DNA of 64,000 nt from Asticcacaulis tiandongensis. Lineage in GTDB: Bacteria; Pseudomonadota; Alphaproteobacteria; Caulobacterales; Caulobacteraceae. How positions within the stretch are numbered: position 1 is the first letter of the stretch; each line of letters begins with the position of its first letter. Below are positions 51,909 through 61,233 of this stretch, piece after piece. Location of the stretch: the NCBI RefSeq assembly GCF_006475605.1, contig NZ_SSBC01000020.1:124001-188000 (forward strand), written 5' to 3'. Both the position numbers and the translations under genes were made by a program. Under the pieces are notes generated by a model that saw nothing but the letters and a program-made list of their open reading frames with translations, searched no databases and had not been told where the DNA came from.

Positions 51909-54305
51909 ATGACCCAAGCTACGACAACCGTTACGCGCCGAGGTTTCACTGCAAATGTTAGCGCTACCGCTCTGTTTTTAGGCGTCGCCGGATCGGCCTC
52001 AGCCCAGGGCAAACCGCTCTATAAGGACGCCAGCGCTTCGGTTGAGGCGCGCACCAACGACCTTCTGGGGCGCATGACCTTAGAGGAAAAAGTCGCCCAG
52101 ATGCAGTGTATCTGGCTCGAAAAGGGCAAGATCAACAACCCCAAAGGCGATTTTGACCCGAAAAAAGCGTCTGCGGAATTCCCCAATGGCCTCGGTATGA
52201 TTGCCCGCCCAAGCGACAAGCGCGGCATGAGCGAGGGTAATGAAAATGCCGGTGCTGACGCCGAGGTCGTCAACCGTACCGCCTTTGAAACGGCGACCTA
52301 TATCAATGCGGCGCAAAAGTGGGCCGTTGAAAAAACCCGTCTGGGCATCCCGATGTTTATGCACGAAGAATCCCTGCACGGCTATGTGGCACGCGATGCG
52401 ACCTCATTCCCGCAGGCCATTGCCATGGCCTCGGCCTTTGATCCGCAAATGGTCGAAGACATCTATGCCGTCTGCGCCAAGGAAATGCGGGCGCGTGGGG
52501 CCAATCTGGCTCTGACGCCGGTGGTTGATGTCTGCCGTGAGCCGCGCTGGGGCCGCGTTGAAGAAACCTTTGGTGAGGACACCTATCTGATGGGCGTTCT
52601 GGGTGTGGCCTCGGTCAAGGGCTTCTCAGGTACTGAGCGTAAGCTGGCACCTGATAAGGTGTTTGCGACCCTGAAGCACATGACCGGTCACGGTCAGCCG
52701 GAAAACGGCACCAATGTCGGGCCAGCGCAGATTTCCGAGCGCGTCCTGCGCGAAGTCTATTTCCCGCCGTTTGAAAAGATCGTCAACGAAACGCCTATCG
52801 CGGCCATCATGCCGTCCTATAACGAAATCGATGGTGTGCCATCACACGCCAACCGCTGGCTGCTGACGAAGATCCTGCGTGAGGAGTGGGGCTTTAAGGG
52901 GCTGACGGTTTCCGACTATTTCGCCATCAAGGAACTCATCAGCCGTCACCAGTTGACGCCGAACCTCAAGGAAGCCGCCTTCCGAGCGCTTAAGGCCGGT
53001 GTTGATATCGAAACCCCGGACGGTGAAGCCTATCCGCATCTGGTGGAACTGGTCAACGAAGGCCGCATCAGCATCGCCGAGATTGACACCGTTGTGCGCC
53101 GTATTCTCGAATGGAAGTTCCTGTCGGGTATGTTCGAGGCCCCTTATGTTGATGCGAAGAAAGCCGATAGCCTGACGGCAACACCTGAGGCGGTGAAACT
53201 GGCACATGACTCGGCCCTCAAGTCGGTCGTGCTCCTGAAAAACAACGGCATGTTGCCGCTGGATGGCAAGACCGTCGGCAAGGTGCTGTTGCTCGGTACA
53301 CACGCCAAGGACACGCCGATCGGTGGCTATTCCGACATTCCGCGTCACGTGGTGTCGATCTATGAGGGCCTTGAGCGCGAAGCCAAACAACAGGGCTTCA
53401 CGCTCGAATACCGCGAAGCTGTGCGCATCACCGAAAAACGCGACTGGGCGGCCGATGAGGTGCATTTCGTCGATCCGGCGGTCAATCGTCGCCTGATTGC
53501 CGAAGCGGTTGAGTCGGCGAAAACCGCCGACACCATCATCATGGTTCTGGGGGACAATGAGCAAACCTCACGTGAGGCCTGGGCCGACAACCATCTGGGG
53601 GATCGTGACTCGCTTGATATGGTTGGTGAGCAGAACGAACTGGCCGAAGCCATTTTCGCACTGAAAAAACCAACCACTGTGTTCCTGCTCAATGGCCGAC
53701 CCTTGTCGATCAACCTGTTGCAGGAAAAGGCCGACGCGATTGTCGAAGGCTGGTACCTCGGGCAACAGACCGGTTTTGCCGCCGCCGACATCCTGTTTGG
53801 CCGTTACAATCCGGGCGGTAAACTGCCGATCAGCTTTGCGCGCAATACGGGCCAGTTGCCGGTATTTTATAATCACAAACCTACGGCACGACGCGGCTAT
53901 CTCGGGGGCGACACCTCGCCGCTCTATCCGTTCGGGTTCGGCCTCAGCTATACGACCTTCGATATTTCCGAGCCGCGTCTGTCGAAATCAACCATCGCTA
54001 CCAATGAGACGGTAACGGTTCTGGTCGATGTCAAAAACACCGGTTCACGCAAGGGTGATGAGGTGGTGCAGCTTTATATCCGCGATGACTTTGCCTCCGT
54101 CACCCGTCCGGTGAAGGAACTGAAGGGTTTTAAGCGCGTCACGCTTGAGCCGGGTGAAACCAAGACGGTTGAGTTGAAAATCGGCCCTGCGGAGCTTGAG
54201 TTCTTCGACACCAGCATGACCCGTGTCGTCGAAGCCGGTACCTTCACCATCAGCGTTGGCCCTAACAGTGTGGACCTCAAGAACGTCACCCTGACGGTGG
54301 CGTAA
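51909..54305 (+). CDS. GH3 beta-xylosidase/beta-glucosidase, exported
   Basis: 798 residues. The N-terminus (TRRGFTANVSATALFLGVAGSASA) looks like a twin-arginine signal. GH3 barrel with KHMTGHGQPENG, nucleophile D336 in LTVSDY (Tyr replaces the more common Trp), second alpha/beta domain with ILFGRYNPGGKLPISF, and a C-terminal fibronectin-like domain (about 690-798). It removes terminal xylose or glucose from oligosaccharides. A TAGCGCTA-type operator lies inside its signal-peptide codons (51956-51968). Its TAA is immediately followed by the next ATG. Confidence 0.93.
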   Translation: MTQATTTVTRRGFTANVSATALFLGVAGSASAQGKPLYKDASASVEARTNDLLGRMTLEEKVAQMQCIWLEKGKINNPKGDFDPKKASAEFPNGLGMIARPSDKRGMSEGNENAGADAEVVNRTAFETATYINAAQKWAVEKTRLGIPMFMHEESLHGYVARDATSFPQAIAMASAFDPQMVEDIYAVCAKEMRARGANLALTPVVDVCREPRWGRVEETFGEDTYLMGVLGVASVKGFSGTERKLAPDKVFATLKHMTGHGQPENGTNVGPAQISERVLREVYFPPFEKIVNETPIAAIMPSYNEIDGVPSHANRWLLTKILREEWGFKGLTVSDYFAIKELISRHQLTPNLKEAAFRALKAGVDIETPDGEAYPHLVELVNEGRISIAEIDTVVRRILEWKFLSGMFEAPYVDAKKADSLTATPEAVKLAHDSALKSVVLLKNNGMLPLDGKTVGKVLLLGTHAKDTPIGGYSDIPRHVVSIYEGLEREAKQQGFTLEYREAVRITEKRDWAADEVHFVDPAVNRRLIAEAVESAKTADTIIMVLGDNEQTSREAWADNHLGDRDSLDMVGEQNELAEAIFALKKPTTVFLLNGRPLSINLLQEKADAIVEGWYLGQQTGFAAADILFGRYNPGGKLPISFARNTGQLPVFYNHKPTARRGYLGGDTSPLYPFGFGLSYTTFDISEPRLSKSTIATNETVTVLVDVKNTGSRKGDEVVQLYIRDDFASVTRPVKELKGFKRVTLEPGETKTVELKIGPAELEFFDTSMTRVVEAGTFTISVGPNSVDLKNVTLTVA
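51956..51968. promoter_or_regulatory. XylR-like operator inside the GH3 gene
   Basis: TGTTAGCGCTACC, the closest of the three sites here to the Caulobacter xylose operator. It lies 47 bases into the GH3 reading frame, where it codes for part of the signal peptide. It could act as a transcription roadblock or mark an internal promoter. Confidence 0.45.
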
Positions 54306-55925
54306 ATGAAGTCGCTGATCAGCGTTCTGACCCTGAGCTTCGCCCTTGCGGGCGGGGCTCAGGCCGCCGCCCCGTACCTGAAAACACAGGGAACGACCCA
54401 GCAACTGATCGTCGATGATCAGCCGTTTCTGATCCTTGGGGGGGAACTGGGCAATTCGACCGGTTCCTACCTGCCTAATCTGGCGAAACAGTGGGAGACA
54501 TTGAAAGCTGGCGGCCTGAATACGGTGCTGATCCCCCTGACTTGGGAGCAGCTTGAGCCGGAAGAGGGGCGTTTTGACTTCACCCTGACGGACGGCATTA
54601 TCCGTCAGGCGCAGGCAAATGATATGCGCGTGGTCTTTCTGTGGTTTGGGGCTTGGAAAAACTCCATGTCCACCTATGTGCCCGCATGGGTGAAGCACGA
54701 CCCGAAACGCTTTTCCCGTGCCCGCAACGGTGACGGTCAGGCGCAGGATATTTTAAGTGCGCATGATCCCGATACGCTTGAGGCGGATCGCAAGGCCTTT
54801 GCCGTCCTGATGGCGCATCTGGCGAAAAATGACCCTGACCACACGGTGATCATGGTTCAGGTGCAGAACGAGATTGGTATGCTGCCGTCGGCCCGCGACC
54901 ACAGCCGTGAGGCGGAAGCCGCGTGGAAAGGGCCCGTGCCTGCCGCGCTGACGGCTTATCTGACAAAGAACCGCGCCCGTCTGCATCCGCAGATGAAGGC
55001 CCTGTGGGACGCCAATGGCGCGAAAGCCAAAGGCACATGGGCCGAGGTATTTGGCACGTCCGATGCGGCGCAGGAGGTGTTTCAGGCCTGGGGCTATGCG
55101 CAATATGTCGAGACGCAGGCCAGATCGGGTAAGGCCGCGCATAATATCCCGTTATTCGTCAATGCCGCGCTTAATCAGGCCGGAAAAAAGTCGGGCGAAT
55201 ATCCGTCCGCCGGGCCATTACCGCATCTGTTTGATGTCTGGAAAGCTGGTGCGCCGACCATTGATATTCTGGCGATTGATATTTACTGGCCGGATTTTGT
55301 GCACTGGGTGCAGCAGTTCAAACGCCATGACAATACCCTGTTCATTCCTGAATCGAACCGTGCCGAACGGGCCGAGGCGGGGGCTGAAGCCTTCTATGCG
55401 TTTGGTGAACTGGATACGATCGGGGTCTCTCCGTTTGCGATAGAAAACCTGCCGCGTGACGGGCGCTTAAGTGAGGCCTATGGCCTGCTGAAAAACCTGT
55501 CACCACTCATTGCCGCCCATCAGGGCAAAGGCACCATGCGGGGCCTGATTGCGCCTGTGGATGGTGAGGGCAAGGTCGATACGACACCTCAGTTCTTTGA
55601 GTTGGGTGGCTATCGCTTTAAGGCGGTATTTGTCGATCCGTGGACGCCTAAGGATCAGCAGAAACATGCGACCCACGGCGCGCTGATTATCCATACGGCT
55701 AAGGATGAGTTTATCGTCGCGGGCTCAGGGGTCACTCTGACCTTCGAAGACCCGAAAGGCCATGACCGGATTGCCATTGACCGGATAATCGAAGCCGAGT
55801 TCATTGACCGGCAATGGCAGGACGGGCGCTGGCTCAATGGTGACGAGAGTCATCAGGGGCGGCATCTGCGCCTGCCCCCCAGTCATTTCGGCGCACAACG
55901 CCTGAACCTCTACAGGTACAGATAG
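54306..55925 (+). CDS. GH35-like glycosidase with DUF5597 domain, exported
   Basis: 539 residues with a signal peptide ending GGAQAAA. A beta/alpha barrel of clan A (GH35/GH42 type): LIPLTWEQLEPEEGRFDF, likely acid/base E189 in VQVQNEIG, likely nucleophile E349 in FIPESN, and a C-terminal DUF5597-type domain (about 395-539). Such proteins are usually called beta-galactosidase-like but occur in xylan and xyloglucan loci. It abuts GH3 with no gap. Likely removes a galactosyl or other side sugar; the substrate is inferred. Confidence 0.82.
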   Translation: MKSLISVLTLSFALAGGAQAAAPYLKTQGTTQQLIVDDQPFLILGGELGNSTGSYLPNLAKQWETLKAGGLNTVLIPLTWEQLEPEEGRFDFTLTDGIIRQAQANDMRVVFLWFGAWKNSMSTYVPAWVKHDPKRFSRARNGDGQAQDILSAHDPDTLEADRKAFAVLMAHLAKNDPDHTVIMVQVQNEIGMLPSARDHSREAEAAWKGPVPAALTAYLTKNRARLHPQMKALWDANGAKAKGTWAEVFGTSDAAQEVFQAWGYAQYVETQARSGKAAHNIPLFVNAALNQAGKKSGEYPSAGPLPHLFDVWKAGAPTIDILAIDIYWPDFVHWVQQFKRHDNTLFIPESNRAERAEAGAEAFYAFGELDTIGVSPFAIENLPRDGRLSEAYGLLKNLSPLIAAHQGKGTMRGLIAPVDGEGKVDTTPQFFELGGYRFKAVFVDPWTPKDQQKHATHGALIIHTAKDEFIVAGSGVTLTFEDPKGHDRIAIDRIIEAEFIDRQWQDGRWLNGDESHQGRHLRLPPSHFGAQRLNLYRYR

Positions 55926-55928
55926 CCC

Positions 55929-56951
55929 ATGGTAAAACCGGTACGCGTTTATGAGAACGTCACCAAAGAACAGTTTGAGGCGGAGATCATCCCCTCAAAC
56001 CGTCCGGCGGTGCTCAAGGGTCTGGTGGTGGACTGGCCGGTGGTCAGACTGGCGCAAACCTCACCTGAGGCCCTTTGCAACTATCTTAAGCAGCATGATA
56101 CTGGTAAACCGGCGCAGGCTTTGACGCTTGAGGCGCAGCACAGAGGGAAATTCTATTATACGCCGGATTTTGCAGGGCTTAATTTTCAGAAAATTCCGAC
56201 AACCTTAAGCGCCTCACTTGACTGGCTGTTGCAACATCAGGGGCAGTCACCCCGCGAAGGGGAATGCGCTGCCCATGTACTTCAGGCCCTGATCGCGCAC
56301 GAATATTGCCCGCCGTTTGTTAATGAAAACCGGGTCGGTTTGCTTGATCCGCGTCTGGGGCCGCGCTTCTGGATCGGTAATGCCGCCCGTACCCAGACCC
56401 ATTACGATATTATGGACAATATCGCCTGTAATGTGTCGGGTGAGCGCACCTTTACGCTGTTTCCACCTGAGCAATTGCCTAATCTTTATCCGGGGTCGTT
56501 TGATCTGACGCCTAATGGCACGCCCATAAGTTTGCCGGATGTTATCGCGCCGGAACTGGGTAAATATCCGAAATTTGCCGACGCTTTAGAAACTGCGGAA
56601 CAGGCAGTGCTTGAGCCGGGCGATGCCATCTATATCCCCTATTTCTGGTGGCATGACGTGCAGGCGCGGGGGGCGTTCAATATGCTGGTCAACTATTGGT
56701 GGCGTCCGGGACGCCCTGATCTCATGCCGCCCTATCCGGCATTTTACATGGCCCTTGCGGCTTTTGCCCATATGACACCCGAAATGCGCGCAGGCTGGAA
56801 AGAGATGTTTGACCATTTCATTTTCCGCGTGAACGGCGAACCGTTTGCCCACCTGCCCGAAGCGCAGCGAGGCATGTTTGGCCCCATGCCCCCTGAGCGT
56901 ATGGGCAGCCTGAAAAATTTCATTCTCAGCATGCTGAGGCCCAATAAATAA
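55929..56951 (+). CDS. Cupin-like (JmjC type, Cupin_8) protein
   Basis: 340 residues, no signal peptide, so cytoplasmic. The metal site is likely H-x-D in THYDIMDN (about 156-163) with a distal histidine in WWHDVQA, the pattern of iron/2-oxoglutarate hydroxylases such as FIH-like JmjC enzymes. NRPAVLKGLVVDWP at the start is also typical. Proteins of this type often accompany the halogenase/TonB receptor loci. Three bases after the GH35-like gene. The hydroxylation target is unknown. Confidence 0.85.
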   Translation: MVKPVRVYENVTKEQFEAEIIPSNRPAVLKGLVVDWPVVRLAQTSPEALCNYLKQHDTGKPAQALTLEAQHRGKFYYTPDFAGLNFQKIPTTLSASLDWLLQHQGQSPREGECAAHVLQALIAHEYCPPFVNENRVGLLDPRLGPRFWIGNAARTQTHYDIMDNIACNVSGERTFTLFPPEQLPNLYPGSFDLTPNGTPISLPDVIAPELGKYPKFADALETAEQAVLEPGDAIYIPYFWWHDVQARGAFNMLVNYWWRPGRPDLMPPYPAFYMALAAFAHMTPEMRAGWKEMFDHFIFRVNGEPFAHLPEAQRGMFGPMPPERMGSLKNFILSMLRPNK

Positions 56952-56970
56952 AAATCTGAGGAAACGACCC

Positions 56971-59580
56971 ATGCGACTTAAGATGATTGCCGCATTACTG
57001 GCCGCTACCGCTCTTACACCTTTATCAGTACTGGCCTGTGATACGCCGGTAAGTGTCTGTGACCGTGACACAGGGGCGGCTTTTGCACTGATACGCAACG
57101 CCACTCCCGTCAGCATCTATGTTGACGCCACGGATGATCCGGCGGTTTTGCATGTGGCCGGAAACTTCGCCAAGGACCTTGAGCGGGTATCGGGCAAACC
57201 GGCGACGGTGGTACATGACCTTAAAAACGCCAAAGGGCAGGTGGTGATCATCGGATCGCTGGGGCACAATTCTGTTGTTGACGGGCTTGTGGCCTCGGGT
57301 GCGGTGCGGGCCGACGACCTCAGCGGCCAATGGGAAGCCTATCGTCAGGTGGTGGTCGATAAGCCGTTTGCGGGTATTGATCGGGCCTTGGTGATTGTTG
57401 GCTCCGACCGGCGCGGGGCGGTGTTCGGCACCTATGATATTTCCGCGAAAATCGGTGTGTCGCCCTGGTACTGGTGGGCGGATGTGCCGGTCGAGCGTCG
57501 CCGGTCGGTCTATATCACCGCTGGTGAGCGTCAGGATCAGCCCAAGGTGAAATACCGTGGCCTGTTTATCAATGATGAGGAACCGGCCTTTGGCAACTGG
57601 GCGCGGGAAAAGTTCGGCGGCATCAATGCCGATATGTATGAGAACGTTTTTGAGCTGAATCTGCGGCTTAAAGGCAATTTCCTGTGGCCTGCCATGTGGG
57701 GCAAGGCGTTTAACGACGATGACCCGCGTAACTATAAACTGGCTGATGAGATGGGGATCGTCGTCAGCACGTCTCACCACGAACCCATGATGCGGGCGCA
57801 GGACGAATGGCACCGCAATAAAGATCAGGGCGTGACCGGCGGGGCGTGGAACTATGTCACCAATGGCGAAAACCTGCGCAAATTCTGGCGCGGCGGCATT
57901 GAGCGCATGACCAAAACGGACGGGACGATATACGACAGTCTGGTGACTTTGGGGATGCGTGGTGATGGTGATGAGCCCATGACCGAGGGGACGGCGACCG
58001 AGTTGCTTGAGACCATCGTGGCCGATCAGCGCAAGATCATAGCCGATGTCACCGGACGCGCGCCCGAAGCCACACCGCAGGTATGGGCGCTGTATAAGGA
58101 GGTGCAGGACTATTACGATCACGGCATGCAGGTGCCTGATGACGTGTTGCTGCTGTTTGCTGATGACAACTGGGGCCAGATCAGGCGGTTGCCAACCAAA
58201 GACTTCGACCGTAAGGGTGGTTATGGCGTCTATTATCATTTCGACTATGTCGGCGGGCCGCGTAACTATAAGTGGATTGACACCATCCAGATTGAAAAGA
58301 CCTGGCAGCAGATGGATCTGGCCTATGTCAGTGGCGCCCGCGACCTGTGGGTGGTCAATGTCGGTGATATCAAACCGGCTGAAATCCCGCTGTCGTTTTT
58401 CCTCGATATGGCATGGAACCCTGAGGCCATGACACCGGAAGCGTTGGCACATTGGTCTGCGCAATGGGCGGCGCAACAGTTCGGCGTTACGCATTCTGAG
58501 GCTATCGCCGATCTCATGACCCGTTATGCGACGATTTCGTCGCGCCGTAAGCCTGAACTGGTGGATGCTGATACGTTCAGTGTGGGCACACTCGAAGACC
58601 TCAAGGCTGGTCGCGGCGAGTGGCAGGAGCGTGTAGCCGAATTGAAAGCGCTTGAGGCCGATGCCGAAGCCATTGGCGCGAAACTGCGCCCTGATCAGCA
58701 GGATGCCTTTTTCCATCTGGTGAGCCACCGGATCATCGCCCTGTCGAACCTGTATCAGCTTTATGAGGCGGTGGCCATGAACCGCGCCCTGCATGGATGG
58801 GGCTATGCCGATGCCAATAAATGGGCCGATCGGGCAGAGGCCCTGTTCAAAAATGATGAGGCTATATCCGCGCGTTATCATGCGATGAATGGCGGCAAGT
58901 GGAACCATATGATGTCACAGACGCGTATTGGTTACACCTACTGGCAGCAGCCTGAAACGCAGGTCATGCCAAAGGTTGAACGGAATGCATATTCTAAAGC
59001 CGCACCGGCTTTTAAGGTCACGCCCGAGCCGTTTAAACCGGACATTCGGGCGGGCGATGAATTTGGTGAGAAAAACGAAGTCGTCTCCATCGAGGCACCG
59101 AATTTTAAACGGTCGATAAAACGATCTGACGTGGGTTGGGCGGTTATCCCCCATCTGGGCCGGACACTGGGGGCAGTAGTATCCCTGCCGCAGGATGCCC
59201 CTTCGACGACACCGGAAGATAATGTCCGGCTTGAATATGACATCCGCCTGATCAAAGATGCCGATACGGAACTGCATGTCTATCTGGTGCCGACGCTTGA
59301 TACGCGCGGGCAGGGGGGGCTTAGGTTCGGTGTGTCCATTGATGACGGGCCGGTGCAGATTCTGAGTTTTGACCTCATCCCCGATAAGCCTGACTGGGAA
59401 AAGGCGGTCAGCGACAATGCCCATGTTATCAAGGTGCCGTTCAAGGGGCTCAGGGCTGGCGATCACACAATCAAGATATGGCGCATCGATGCCAATGTGG
59501 TCATCCAGAAGCTTGTGCTGGATACAGGCGGCCTGAAGCCGTCCTATCTGGGGCCGCCCCAAAGCCATCCGGTCAACTGA
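56971..59580 (+). CDS. GH115 xylan alpha-1,2-glucuronidase
   Basis: 869 residues with a signal peptide (ALLAATALTPLSVLA). GH115 layout: N-terminal small domain (about 30-180), a barrel with SPWYWWADVPVERR, YRGLFINDEEPAFGNWA, LRLKGNFLWPAMW and HHEPMMRAQDEW, a helical region (about 520-670), and a C-terminal beta-sandwich (about 690-869). It removes (4-O-methyl)glucuronic acid side chains from xylan. Last gene of the plus-strand xylan operon. Its presence identifies the substrate as glucuronoxylan. Confidence 0.94.
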   Translation: MRLKMIAALLAATALTPLSVLACDTPVSVCDRDTGAAFALIRNATPVSIYVDATDDPAVLHVAGNFAKDLERVSGKPATVVHDLKNAKGQVVIIGSLGHNSVVDGLVASGAVRADDLSGQWEAYRQVVVDKPFAGIDRALVIVGSDRRGAVFGTYDISAKIGVSPWYWWADVPVERRRSVYITAGERQDQPKVKYRGLFINDEEPAFGNWAREKFGGINADMYENVFELNLRLKGNFLWPAMWGKAFNDDDPRNYKLADEMGIVVSTSHHEPMMRAQDEWHRNKDQGVTGGAWNYVTNGENLRKFWRGGIERMTKTDGTIYDSLVTLGMRGDGDEPMTEGTATELLETIVADQRKIIADVTGRAPEATPQVWALYKEVQDYYDHGMQVPDDVLLLFADDNWGQIRRLPTKDFDRKGGYGVYYHFDYVGGPRNYKWIDTIQIEKTWQQMDLAYVSGARDLWVVNVGDIKPAEIPLSFFLDMAWNPEAMTPEALAHWSAQWAAQQFGVTHSEAIADLMTRYATISSRRKPELVDADTFSVGTLEDLKAGRGEWQERVAELKALEADAEAIGAKLRPDQQDAFFHLVSHRIIALSNLYQLYEAVAMNRALHGWGYADANKWADRAEALFKNDEAISARYHAMNGGKWNHMMSQTRIGYTYWQQPETQVMPKVERNAYSKAAPAFKVTPEPFKPDIRAGDEFGEKNEVVSIEAPNFKRSIKRSDVGWAVIPHLGRTLGAVVSLPQDAPSTTPEDNVRLEYDIRLIKDADTELHVYLVPTLDTRGQGGLRFGVSIDDGPVQILSFDLIPDKPDWEKAVSDNAHVIKVPFKGLRAGDHTIKIWRIDANVVIQKLVLDTGGLKPSYLGPPQSHPVN

Positions 59581-59653
59581 TGACGGTTCTGAGGATTGAT
59601 CAGGGCATAATGTTTCTGATAACAGGGGCGGGCATTGATTATGGAGCATTCCC

Positions 59654-59890
59654 TTGACGACCCTGACAGTTACCGAAGCGCTTGAAAACGTCTATACGTC
59701 TATGATCGAGGACAATGCCGATCTCGATACGCATATCAGCGCCCTGAAGAAAGCGCTAAGCGAAGCCGGTGAAAAGCAGGTGGTCGTTGAGCCTGAGCGT
59801 CTGGCCCAGAACAACCGCGCCGGCCGCAAGCTGATGCAGTCCTATTTCAAAAAGCGCGGCGTGACGGTGGTGTTTAAGGAAAACGCTTAA
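59654..59890 (+). CDS. Small unknown protein
   Basis: 78 residues, mixed charged helices, no signal or membrane segment. VEPERLAQNNRAGRKLMQSYFKKRGVTVVF suggests a compact basic C-terminus. TTG start at 59654 with GGAG eight bases upstream. It lies between the GH115 gene and the Sel1-repeat gene. No family is recognised; similar small proteins in related genomes are usually annotated as hypothetical. Confidence 0.65.
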   Translation: MTTLTVTEALENVYTSMIEDNADLDTHISALKKALSEAGEKQVVVEPERLAQNNRAGRKLMQSYFKKRGVTVVFKENA

Positions 59891-59899
59891 GGTTCCGGG

Positions 59900-61135
59900 C
59901 TAACCGCCGTTTTTAGCCAGCCATTCCGTGGCTTGCGTCAGGCCCTGCGCGGCTGATTTCCTGATCCATTGTTTGCCCGTTGCCTGATCCTGCGTTACGC
60001 CGCGCCCCACATAATAGAGCAGGCCGACCAGAAACTGGCTTTCGCGGTTGCCCCTGTCGGCAGCGATTTTGTACCACTGAAATGCCTTTGCGTCGTCCTG
60101 CGCGAAATGCGTACCTTCTAAGTACATGCCGCCAATCATGCTGGCGGATAGGGCGTGGCCCATGTCTGAGGCTTTGGTCAGTGACGGGACAGCCTTGGCG
60201 TAATCACCAGCCAGATGATAGTTGGCCCCTTCGGTGAACCATTCTTCGGCGGTTTTGGTGTAGCCGTCATTTTTGGCCCGCCACTCAACAGCGGCAGGAA
60301 ACCCCTTGTCGGCGGCCTTGCGAATCCATTGCCGACCGGTATCTTCATTTTTGCCAGTGCCGATGCCGCTCCAGTACATTATCCCGAGCGCATATTCATC
60401 CAGTGCCCGCCCCTGATCGGCGGCCTTTTTCGTCCAGTAGAACGACTTGGCGTAATCTGTCGGAACCCCCTGACCGCTCAGATGCATGCCTGCCAGTCGG
60501 CTTTGGGCCGGCGCATAGCCGCGCTCGGACGCAGCGGTGATTAACGGCAGGGCTTCGGTGAATTTCTTCGCCAGATGCAGTTTTTCCCCCTCATCGTAGA
60601 GTTGTTCCGGCGTTTTGTTGGCATAGGCGGCCGGACCCTGACCCTGACCCTGACCCTGATTGGGCAGAGGATTCTTCTCCAGCCATTGAATAGCGGCATT
60701 ATTGCCACCTGCGGCGGCCTGTGTGTAGAGCTGACGTGCCCTAACAGGGTCTCTGGGCAAGCCATTGCCTTCGTTATGCAGGGCGGCCAGCAAACTTTGT
60801 GCATCGGCGCTTCCGGCATCTGCGGCTTTACGTAACCAGCCCACTGCCTTCGGATAGTTAACTTGTAAGCCATTGCCGCCTGCGACATAAATCGCCCCAA
60901 GCAGAGTCTGGGCCAGCACATTGCCTTTTTCGGCGGCCTTTTCAAAAGCCTCAGCCGCGCGCACATTGTCTTTCAGGTCATAGAAACGAAAGCCCTCCTT
61001 TATCCACTGTTCAACTGTGAGCGGGACATGCGCAGGGACGGATGTCTGGGCAACGGCCGGAATTGGCAGGGGCGAAAGCCCCAGAATCACGGAGGAAACC
61101 AAAAGGGACAGGCGTGTCGCGGCAGACTTTTTCAT
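59900..61135 (-). CDS. Exported Sel1-repeat (TPR-like) protein
   Basis: 411 residues with a signal peptide (LLVSSVILGLSPLPIPAVA). About seven Sel1-type repeats in two blocks (about 65-160 and 215-400), e.g. AQTLLGAIYVAGGNGLQVNYPKAVGWLRKAADAG, divided by a Gln-Gly run (about 160-168) encoded by four copies of the hexamer GACCCT/AGGGTC. Such proteins serve as periplasmic protein-protein scaffolds. Convergent with the small protein upstream; substrate or partner unknown. Confidence 0.85.
   Translation of the reverse strand: MKKSAATRLSLLVSSVILGLSPLPIPAVAQTSVPAHVPLTVEQWIKEGFRFYDLKDNVRAAEAFEKAAEKGNVLAQTLLGAIYVAGGNGLQVNYPKAVGWLRKAADAGSADAQSLLAALHNEGNGLPRDPVRARQLYTQAAAGGNNAAIQWLEKNPLPNQGQGQGQGPAAYANKTPEQLYDEGEKLHLAKKFTEALPLITAASERGYAPAQSRLAGMHLSGQGVPTDYAKSFYWTKKAADQGRALDEYALGIMYWSGIGTGKNEDTGRQWIRKAADKGFPAAVEWRAKNDGYTKTAEEWFTEGANYHLAGDYAKAVPSLTKASDMGHALSASMIGGMYLEGTHFAQDDAKAFQWYKIAADRGNRESQFLVGLLYYVGRGVTQDQATGKQWIRKSAAQGLTQATEWLAKNGG
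60634..60657. repeat. Four-copy hexamer repeat inside the Sel1 gene
   Basis: GACCCT four times in tandem. On the coding (minus) strand it gives a Gln-Gly repeat. Copy changes would keep the reading frame, so this is a candidate length-variable site. Confidence 0.8.
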
Positions 61136-61233
61136 GGGCTGATTCCATAGGATGAACAGCCGAAGCTAGGCGATGTTCTCAAGGCCACATACCCCTGTTC
61201 AGGGAGGGCGGAGGGAATAATCTTGCCACCAGA

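Noticed and set aside
57025-58908. Long open frame (627 codons) on the minus strand
   Set aside because: It runs opposite to the GH115 gene, whose domains are clear. Its translation has no recognisable domain and a composition typical of antisense frames in GC-rich DNA.
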